A stretch of DNA of 64,000 nucleotides, taken from the NCBI RefSeq assembly GCF_042682565.1, contig NZ_JBHUIC010000005.1; one strand, given 5' to 3'. The notes under the pieces were generated by a model. The model ran no database searches. It was not told the origin of the DNA and saw only the letters and a list, made by a program, of their open reading frames with translations. The position numbers and the translations under genes are program-made. The DNA is from Pistricoccus aurantiacus. GTDB taxonomy: Bacteria > Pseudomonadota > Gammaproteobacteria > Pseudomonadales > Halomonadaceae. This document shows positions 58,274 to 64,000 of this stretch, in pieces (within the stretch, counting starts at the first letter, position 1; every line of letters starts with the position of its first letter).

Positions 58274-58945
58274 TCAGCCTTTTTTCAGTCGTTCGCTCAG
58301 CCAGCGGGAAATATCGTTGACCTGGGCCGGACATAGCGCGTGCTGCATGGGATAGCGACGATAATTCACCGTATAGCCCATGGCGCGAACGCGCTCGACC
58401 CCTGCCCGCCCCAGGCGCTCCGGAACGACCGGATCGAAATCGCCGTGATGGACTTCGATGACGATATCGCGATTGGCTCGGCTGGGTTCGATGCTGTCCG
58501 CGGTGGCGAAATAGGTGGACAGCGCCAGCAGTCCGCCTAGCGGCTTCGGATAGGTCAGCGCCGTGTGATAGGCCACCGCCCCGCCTTGGGAAAAGCCCGC
58601 CAGGATGATCCGCCGGCTATCGATGCCGATGTCGATCTGCGCATCTATATAGCCCTTGATGCGCTGAGCGGAAATACGCAGCTGCTGTTCGTCGATCTTG
58701 CGCCCCAGGTCCATGTCGAGAATGTCGTACCAGGCGGGCATGCGCATGCCGCCATTGATGGTTACCGGTTGACGGGTCGCATGGGGCAGGATGAAACGCA
58801 CGGCGCTGTCGCCGGGCAGGTTCAAGGTCGGCACGAACAGCTCGAAATCATGACCGGTGGCCCCCAGGCCGTGCAGCAGGATGACGCAGGCATCCGCAGC
58901 TTTGCCACCGCGAGGCTCGATCGCCAACTCCGTGGATGTACTCAT
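58274..58945 (-). CDS. Alpha/beta-hydrolase carboxylesterase (phospholipase/carboxylesterase family)
   Basis: A 223-residue esterase with ILLHGLGATGHDFE (oxyanion region), nucleophile Ser in AGFSQGGAVAYH, catalytic Asp in HGDFDPVVP and His in YPMQHALCP. It matches the bacterial EstB/YpfH-like carboxylesterases acting on short acyl esters. The ATG at 58945 follows AAGGAG; a start at 58987 is rejected. Confidence 0.92.
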   Translation of the reverse strand: MSTSTELAIEPRGGKAADACVILLHGLGATGHDFELFVPTLNLPGDSAVRFILPHATRQPVTINGGMRMPAWYDILDMDLGRKIDEQQLRISAQRIKGYIDAQIDIGIDSRRIILAGFSQGGAVAYHTALTYPKPLGGLLALSTYFATADSIEPSRANRDIVIEVHHGDFDPVVPERLGRAGVERVRAMGYTVNYRRYPMQHALCPAQVNDISRWLSERLKKG

Positions 58946-59059
58946 TGCGAAAACTCCTTGTAAGTCAATGTCCGAAGGGTATCGCACTCACATCACTCAA
59001 GCGAATACCTCACACCACCCAGGCGAATACGGAGCGTTGAACGAATTTAGCGACCGGCG

Positions 59060-60064
59060 CTAGGACTTCTGTGACTGGGTAACGTCGGCTGCGTGGTCGG
59101 CGCGCTCGATGCGCTGCCGGTAGTGCTTGGCGAGTATCGCGCCGACGATGATCTGGATCTGGTTGTAGCACATGATCGGCAGCACGATCATGCCGAAGCC
59201 GGGGTGCCCGGCGAACAGCACTTTCGCCATGGGAAGCCCCGAGGCCAGGCTCTTCTTCGAGCCGCAGAACACCGCCGCCGCCTCGTCTTCCAGGTTGAAG
59301 CCGGCCCGTGAGGACGCCAGGCTGGCAATGCCCATCACCAGCGCCAGCAGCAGCGTGCACAGCAGGATGGCCAGGATGATGGCGAATATCGGCAGCTTCT
59401 GCCATAGCCCGCTGGCAACGGACGTCGAGAAGGCGGAATAGACGATCAAGAGAATCACCCCCTGATCGTAACGCCCCAGCCAGGTCTTGTTGCGATCCAT
59501 GAAGCCTGCCACCCAAGGGCGGATCAGCTGCCCGACGGCAAACGGCAGCAGCAGCTGGAAGATGATGTCCCGCAGGGCGTCCACCACCGCGAAGCCCCCT
59601 TCGCCGGCGGTACTTACCAGCAGCATCAGTAGAAAGGGCGTCAGCATCATGCCGAACACATTGGACGCCGCAGCGCTGCATACCGCCGCCGGCACGTTGC
59701 CCCGGGCCATGGCGGTAAAGGCGATGGACGAGGATACCGCGGAAGGCAGCACCCCCAGATACAGGAAACCCAGCGCCAGGTCCTCCGGAATCCAGCGCGG
59801 CGCCAGGGCGGAAACCGGCACCACCAATAGCGGAAAAACCAGGAAGGTCAGCGAAACGATCAACAGATGCAGCCGCCAATGAGCAGCCCCGGCCACTACC
59901 TCCTGACGGGACAGCGCCGCCCCGTGCAGGAAGAAGAGGATGGCCACCGCCAGGGTCGAGGCCTGGCCCAGCACCGTCGCGAGAGCGCCCTTCGCGGGCC
60001 ATAGCGAGGCAATCAGGATTGCCCCCAGCAGAATCAATGTGAACGGATCGATTTTCAGGCGCAT
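59060..60064 (-). CDS. Bile acid:sodium symporter family (BASS/SBF-like) transporter
   Basis: A 334-residue membrane protein with about ten helices. Characteristic stretches are FLHGAALSRQEVV, LGVLPSAVSSSIAFTAMARGN (crossover region) and EDEAAAVFCGSKKSLASGLPMAKVLF. It belongs to the SBF-like branch (YfeH/PF13593), whose bacterial substrates are largely unknown; sodium-coupled uptake of an organic anion is the general expectation. The ATG at 60064 follows CGGAG. It is 55 bp downstream of ytoQ on the same strand. Confidence 0.88.
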   Translation of the reverse strand: MRLKIDPFTLILLGAILIASLWPAKGALATVLGQASTLAVAILFFLHGAALSRQEVVAGAAHWRLHLLIVSLTFLVFPLLVVPVSALAPRWIPEDLALGFLYLGVLPSAVSSSIAFTAMARGNVPAAVCSAAASNVFGMMLTPFLLMLLVSTAGEGGFAVVDALRDIIFQLLLPFAVGQLIRPWVAGFMDRNKTWLGRYDQGVILLIVYSAFSTSVASGLWQKLPIFAIILAILLCTLLLALVMGIASLASSRAGFNLEDEAAAVFCGSKKSLASGLPMAKVLFAGHPGFGMIVLPIMCYNQIQIIVGAILAKHYRQRIERADHAADVTQSQKS

Positions 60065-60119
60065 GGCCGGCTCCGACAACCCCGCGCCGAGCGCGGACCT
60101 CGAACATGGCGACGAAGAG

Positions 60120-60560
60120 TTAGGCCCTGGTAATGTACTTGAGAATCTCGACGACCTGATCGGTGCTGGTGGCCCAGGCCTGCGCCGCCGCGTCCACTTC
60201 CTTGAGCGGGTGCACGATCTCCTCGCCGTGCAGGGTCACGTAGGGCTTGTCCAGGGCCGCGCAGTAGCCGGCGTCGAAGGCGGCGTTCCACTGCTTGTAC
60301 TTGTCGCCGAAGCGCACCACCACCAGGTCCGCCATCTCGATCAGCGTCTTGGTACGGATGGCATTGACCTTGGCGGACTTGTGATCGCGCCAGAACTGGC
60401 TGCTTTCCTCGCCGAGATGATCCCCCGCCGCGTCGCTGGCATCATGGTCGGTCACCGCGGAGGTAAACTCGATATCCAGGCCGGCCTCCTTGGCCCCTCG
60501 CTTGATCTCGTCGCGCCAGTCGGTATGGATTTCCCCGGAAAGATACACGCTGAAGCTCAT
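60120..60560 (-). CDS. YtoQ family protein (nucleoside deoxyribosyltransferase-like fold)
   Basis: A 146-residue protein matching YtoQ: VYLSGEIHTDWRDEI at the N-terminus, FTSAVTDHDASDAAGD, and DLVVVRFGDKYKQWNAAFDAGYCAALDKPYVTLH. The family shares the fold of nucleoside 2-deoxyribosyltransferases but activity is unproven. AGGAGA lies upstream of the ATG. Confidence 0.9.
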   Translation of the reverse strand: MSFSVYLSGEIHTDWRDEIKRGAKEAGLDIEFTSAVTDHDASDAAGDHLGEESSQFWRDHKSAKVNAIRTKTLIEMADLVVVRFGDKYKQWNAAFDAGYCAALDKPYVTLHGEEIVHPLKEVDAAAQAWATSTDQVVEILKYITRA

Positions 60561-60624
60561 GAAATTCTCCTGATGATAAAAAACGTCATGGACAAAAAGC
60601 CGGCCCCGAGCCAGCAGGATACTG

Positions 60625-60640
60625 TCTAGGATAGCCTAGA
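60625..60640. promoter_or_regulatory. Small dyad between divergent ytoQ and chaC genes
   Basis: TCTAGG (60625-60630) and CCTAGA (60635-60640) are perfect 6-bp arms with a 4-base spacer, lying between two divergent genes. A candidate operator, weak on its own. Confidence 0.35.
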
Positions 60641-60683
60641 TCATGCTGTATACAAAAACGGCCCGTATCGAGAACACACAGGA

Positions 60684-61295
60684 ATGACCCCGAGAGTATT
60701 TTTTATGTCGCTGAATACCACCCACCTCAATCAGTCGCTGACCCATTTCGATCATCACTCGAGCTTCTGGCTATTCGGCTACGGATCGCTGATCTGGAAG
60801 GCGGGATTTCCCTATCTGGAATGTCGTCCGGCCCATATCCGTGGCTGGATACGCCGCTTCTGGCAGGGCTCTCATGATCATCGCGGCACGCCCGAATCGC
60901 CCGGACGCGTCGCCACCCTGATCCCCGAAGCGCAAGCGATCTGCCACGGCATGGCCTACCGCATCACGCCGGAAACCTTGGCGCCGCTGGATGTGCGGGA
61001 AAAAAACGGCTATCTGCGGGAGGTCACCACCCTGCACTTCGATGACGGTGGCAGCGCGGAAGGACTGACCTACATCGCCACCCGGGACAACGCCGCTTTT
61101 CTCGGCCCCGCTCCCCTTGAAAACATCGCTCGGCAGATTGCCTTGGCTCGCGGCCCCAGCGGCCCCAACCCGGACTATCTGCTGAACCTGGCGGACGCCC
61201 TGCGGCGGCTGGGCCACCGGGACGAGCACGTCTTTGCTCTGGAACGCATGCTGACGTCATTGCTGAAGGATCAGACCCCTCCGACTGATCCTTGA
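60684..61295 (+). CDS. Gamma-glutamylcyclotransferase (ChaC-like)
   Basis: A 203-residue ChaC-family enzyme that degrades glutathione to 5-oxoproline and Cys-Gly. It has the substrate loop WLFGYGSLIWK (residues 29-39) and the catalytic glutamate in LDVREKNGYLREV. The start is uncertain: the ATG at 60684 has AGGA directly adjacent, and an ATG at 60705 has no site. Confidence 0.9.
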   Translation: MTPRVFFMSLNTTHLNQSLTHFDHHSSFWLFGYGSLIWKAGFPYLECRPAHIRGWIRRFWQGSHDHRGTPESPGRVATLIPEAQAICHGMAYRITPETLAPLDVREKNGYLREVTTLHFDDGGSAEGLTYIATRDNAAFLGPAPLENIARQIALARGPSGPNPDYLLNLADALRRLGHRDEHVFALERMLTSLLKDQTPPTDP

Positions 61296-61371
61296 CGTTT
61301 CCCCGTATCACTTCGATAGTTTGAAGCGATAGGTCCTTACAACAGCAAGAAAGCCAGGAACGCCATCACTC

Positions 61372-62829
61372 ATGGATACTTCAACCCCGCAGCAACTCGT
61401 GCAAGGCCTTTATCTCTCGCTTCTCGGCCGGGCGGCGGACCCGGCGGGGCTGCACTACTGGGTCGACGAGCTGGCGAATTCCTCTCTCGATGTGCTGAGC
61501 GAGCGTTTCGTCAACTCCCGGGAGTTTCAGGATAACTTCGGCGACAAGACGCCGGAGGAATTCGTGCGCCTTCAGTATTACAACCTGTTCGATCGCAACC
61601 CGGACAAGGCGGGGCTGGATTTCTGGACCGCCCAGCTCGAGACCGGCGCCCTCGACAGGGACGACCTGCCGGGGGCTATTCTCGACGGTGCCTCCGAGTC
61701 GGATCAGGAAGCCTATCGCGCCAAGCTGTCCATCGCCGATTACTACACGAGCCAGGTTCCCCAGGAGCGTTACGACCCGGAACAGCCGCTGACCTACCCC
61801 TGGCTGCACAGCAACGCGGAGCTCTACGCGGACCTCAACCGCCTCGATGAGCGCTACGATACCCTCGATCTCGAGCAGGTGGGCGCCTCCCTGGAAGGCA
61901 ACCCCCTGTACCGGGCGGAGGTTGGCCACGGGGACAAGACGGTGATGATCATCACTCAGCAGCACGGCGACGAGCCGCTGGGCACCGAGGCGTCGCTGTA
62001 CCTGCTCGATTTTCTTGCCGGCGACAGCGAGGCCGCTCGGGAGATTCGCGAGGAAGTCACGGTGGTGGTGATGCCGCGAGTCAATCCGGACGGTTTTGCC
62101 CGCTGGGAGCGCCAGGTGGGCGGCGAACAGGACGTGCTGGACCCCAGACGCAACGAGGCGAACGTCGACCTCAACCGCAGCTACGACCCGGAAGCGGGCT
62201 ACGATCCGGAGCAGGCGCCGGAAGCCGCAGCGGTATTTCGCGTGCTGGAGGAATACCAGCCGGATCTGCTGCTGGATTACCACAACCAGAACAACTATCG
62301 CGACGCGGAAGGCGACCTGGACACCATGTCGATCAGGTGGGCCACCAACGAGGCGGTCGACCCGCAGGTCAGCGCAGACGGCCAGCGTGCGGCCCTGGCC
62401 ATCGCGGAGGCGCTCGAGGACTACGATCACGACCAGCTGACGCTCTTTCCCGGTAGCGACAATCCGGCCATCGCCCGCAATGGTCTGGCCCTGGAGGGCA
62501 CGCCTACCCTGCTGATCGAACAGCGCGGCCTGCAGGAAATGGATGAACTCGCCCAAGGACTCGATCTGGATTACAGCGCCCTGGCCAGCGCCTTGACCCT
62601 GGAAGGTCTGATCAGCATGAAAGGGGTGATCGGCGCCGTGGCCGACGACTCCTTCGAGGACTACGATCCGCAGCTGGCGGCGCGGATCCCCGAGCGCTCC
62701 GAGCGCATCCAGTTCGCGGATCTCTACGACGACGACGCCTACACCACCCCGGAGACCTCGCCGACGATGCCTGCGGAGGAAGCGGCACTGGTCGGCGTCG
62801 CCACGGCTCAGGAGGACTTGATCGCTTAA
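61372..62829 (+). CDS. DUF4214-M14 zinc carboxypeptidase fusion, probably type I secreted
   Basis: A 485-residue acidic protein. Residues 1-120 form two DUF4214 repeats (LVQGLYLSLLGRAADPAGLHYW and FVRLQYYNLFDRNPDKAGLDFW), a module typical of surface-layer and type I-secreted proteins. Residues 140-410 form an M14 carboxypeptidase: zinc motif H-x2-E in QQHGDEPLGTEA, DLNRSYDPEAG (arginine of the substrate pocket), third zinc ligand in LDYHNQNNY and a candidate catalytic Glu in LLIEQRG. There is no signal peptide. A TolC-family gene is convergent 26 bp away. The acidic C-terminus has no RTX nonapeptides. Confidence 0.85.
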   Translation: MDTSTPQQLVQGLYLSLLGRAADPAGLHYWVDELANSSLDVLSERFVNSREFQDNFGDKTPEEFVRLQYYNLFDRNPDKAGLDFWTAQLETGALDRDDLPGAILDGASESDQEAYRAKLSIADYYTSQVPQERYDPEQPLTYPWLHSNAELYADLNRLDERYDTLDLEQVGASLEGNPLYRAEVGHGDKTVMIITQQHGDEPLGTEASLYLLDFLAGDSEAAREIREEVTVVVMPRVNPDGFARWERQVGGEQDVLDPRRNEANVDLNRSYDPEAGYDPEQAPEAAAVFRVLEEYQPDLLLDYHNQNNYRDAEGDLDTMSIRWATNEAVDPQVSADGQRAALAIAEALEDYDHDQLTLFPGSDNPAIARNGLALEGTPTLLIEQRGLQEMDELAQGLDLDYSALASALTLEGLISMKGVIGAVADDSFEDYDPQLAARIPERSERIQFADLYDDDAYTTPETSPTMPAEEAALVGVATAQEDLIA

Positions 62830-62855
62830 CCGCTTGATCGCTTGCAGAGTGATCG

Positions 62856-64000
62856 TCAGGTATCGCGGATGGAGCCGCTTCGCAGCGTGATGCGCTCCAG
62901 CAGTGTCATGGTATCCATCAACACCTGGGTATCGAGCTCACCGACCGCCGCCTTCAGGGCGGCCCGATCCCGCAGGTATTGACTGACCACCTCGACAAAG
63001 CTGATGCGCTGATCGAAGAGCTCCGCACGACCGTCGAGCACGTCGACCAGATCACGCAGGCCAAGCTGTCGGCCCTTTTCCGCCGCTTCGAGGTATAGCC
63101 GGCTGGATTCAATGGAACGTTTCAGGGATTCCAGCTGGCGGAAATCGCCGCGAACGTTGCGTAGCCGGCGCTTGACCTCCTGGCGTGCCAGTCGCCGCTG
63201 GTTGGCCAACGCTTCACGACTCGCCAGCATGCCCAGTTCTCCCTGGCGCACGTTGGCACTGGTATAGCCGCCCTGATAGATCGGCACGTCCAGCTCGACG
63301 CTGGCCCGGGCATCCCGGGCTTCCCGGAAGGGATCATTGGAATCACGATCGCTGTAGGACAGGTTGAGATTGACTTCCGGATAGTGGCCGGTGCGGCGTA
63401 CGTCCACATCCGCCTCGGCGAGCTGATACTGCTCCTGGGCCAGGCGAACCTGGAGGTTGTTGTCCGCCTCCTCCAGCCAGACCTCCGGCGCCTCGAGGGC
63501 CGTTTCAACCTCGACCTCATCAAGCCTGCCCAGTTGAAAATCGCCGAAGACCGGAAGCTCGCCGGTCAGCCGCTCCAGATTGCTCAACGCATCCGCCAGC
63601 TCGTTTTCCGCATTGACCAAGTCCGCATCGGTCTGATCGAGACGCGAACGCGCCTCCAGCAGATTGATGCGATCCCCCACCCCCAGCTCGAAGGCGCGCT
63701 GGGCCTGGCGGCTTTGCAGCTCCAGCGCCTCGCGCTTGGCATTCAGCAGCCGAATCTTGCTCGACGCCAGATAGGCCTCGAGATAAGCATCCACCACGGC
63801 CAGGGCCAGATCCCGCTCCGCCAGGGACAGACCCAGCGCCGCCACGTCGGTTTGCGCCTTGGCGACGTCCACGCCCCGCCAACGCTCCAGGCTGAACAGC
63901 GGCTGAGACAGACTTACCCCATAGACGGCGTCGTTGGTGCGACCCTCGTAGCGGGTTTCATTGTCCGGATCCGCGAAATCGTTGCCCGGATCGTAGTCCG
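62856..64000 (-). CDS. TolC family outer-membrane efflux/secretion protein (5' end outside window)
   Basis: At least 381 residues are encoded, continuing past the right edge. VYGVSLSQPLFSLERWRGVDVAKAQ, LVVDAYLEAYLA-like helices, AFELGVGDRINLLEARSRLDQTDADLV and the second-repeat YQGGYTSANVRQGELG are TolC family hallmarks; both structural repeats are visible. TolC channels connect to type I secretion or RND pumps. Its position next to a DUF4214 protein without signal peptide suggests the former. Confidence 0.9.
   Translation of the reverse strand, partial: DYDPGNDFADPDNETRYEGRTNDAVYGVSLSQPLFSLERWRGVDVAKAQTDVAALGLSLAERDLALAVVDAYLEAYLASSKIRLLNAKREALELQSRQAQRAFELGVGDRINLLEARSRLDQTDADLVNAENELADALSNLERLTGELPVFGDFQLGRLDEVEVETALEAPEVWLEEADNNLQVRLAQEQYQLAEADVDVRRTGHYPEVNLNLSYSDRDSNDPFREARDARASVELDVPIYQGGYTSANVRQGELGMLASREALANQRRLARQEVKRRLRNVRGDFRQLESLKRSIESSRLYLEAAEKGRQLGLRDLVDVLDGRAELFDQRISFVEVVSQYLRDRAALKAAVGELDTQVLMDTMTLLERITLRSGSIRDT

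Noticed and set aside
61381..62556. A 391-codon minus-strand frame over the carboxypeptidase gene
   Set aside because: Antisense shadow of the zinc-carboxypeptidase reading frame.
1..64000. CRISPR arrays, tRNA or rRNA genes, transposases and integrases
   Set aside because: None was recognised on reading both strands; repeat spacing is not CRISPR-like and no transposase or tyrosine-recombinase motif was seen.

Overview
The window looks like a chromosome segment of a moderately halophilic gammaproteobacterium, most likely a Halomonas-type member of the Halomonadaceae. This is inferred from gene content and base composition, since no rRNA or tRNA is present to confirm it. The supporting genes are a cytochrome bo3 quinol oxidase operon, two phasins, a multisubunit Mrp-type cation/proton antiporter, SbcCD, and many conserved gammaproteobacterial singletons (DUF1415, DUF938, Nfi, OsmC, ChaC). 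Genes are dense, GC-rich and often overlap by ATGA, except for one AT-richer block.

Layout. 1-4.1 kb: the tail of a membrane protein, a YceI protein, TenA and a class V aminotransferase, a second YceI protein and an orphan RES-domain protein. 4.2-9.7 kb (minus strand): cyoABCDE plus a Yip1-like membrane protein, with an FNR-like palindrome and a second palindrome upstream. 10-14.3 kb (minus): a thiamine-diphosphate enzyme and a large MscS-type channel. 14.5-19.2 kb: a translationally coupled amidoligase/class I glutamine amidotransferase pair, OsmC, DUF1415, an aldo/keto reductase and endonuclease V. 19.2-20.6 kb: two phasins with near-identical promoter architecture. 20.6-25.2 kb: sbcD-sbcC.

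The most unusual region is 25.2-30.26 kb. It is an accessory island sitting exactly between sbcC and the following SDR gene. An 87-bp diverged copy of the sbcC 3' end lies at its far edge (25108-25194 versus 30174-30260), which suggests integration at the sbcC 3' end. Inside are minus-strand genes separated by integron attC recombination sites (clear ones at 25338-25413 and 27185-27256) but no integrase: an integron-cassette cluster without its integrase. Cargo includes a 471-residue protein with an RNxxxxxH HEPN-ribonuclease-like motif, a small lipoprotein, a HEPN-like helical protein, a SHOCT membrane protein and a RhuM-Fic fusion. A broken MNT-type nucleotidyltransferase remnant lies just beyond the SDR gene.

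31.6-38.7 kb: an ArgE-like M20 deacetylase, an EamA transporter, a DeaD-type RNA helicase with a long upstream region, an M23 murein hydrolase and a small winged-helix regulator. 38.8-46 kb: an Mrp-like operon E-F-G-MbhD-B-C-D ending in a 1073-residue fusion of two antiporter modules, with a strong palindrome just upstream. 46-51.8 kb: an ABC exporter, a Prx5 peroxiredoxin, a secreted rhodanese with a persulfide-dioxygenase-like metallo-hydrolase, an SDR and a GFA-family protein. 51.8-57.2 kb: a lipid-directed cluster with a ClsC-like phospholipase D lipoprotein, patatin, PIN-PhoH and a second patatin. 57.3-64 kb: a zinc ribbon, DUF938, a carboxylesterase, a BASS-type transporter, YtoQ, ChaC, a DUF4214-M14 carboxypeptidase without signal peptide and the start-truncated end of a TolC-family protein, together suggesting type I secretion.
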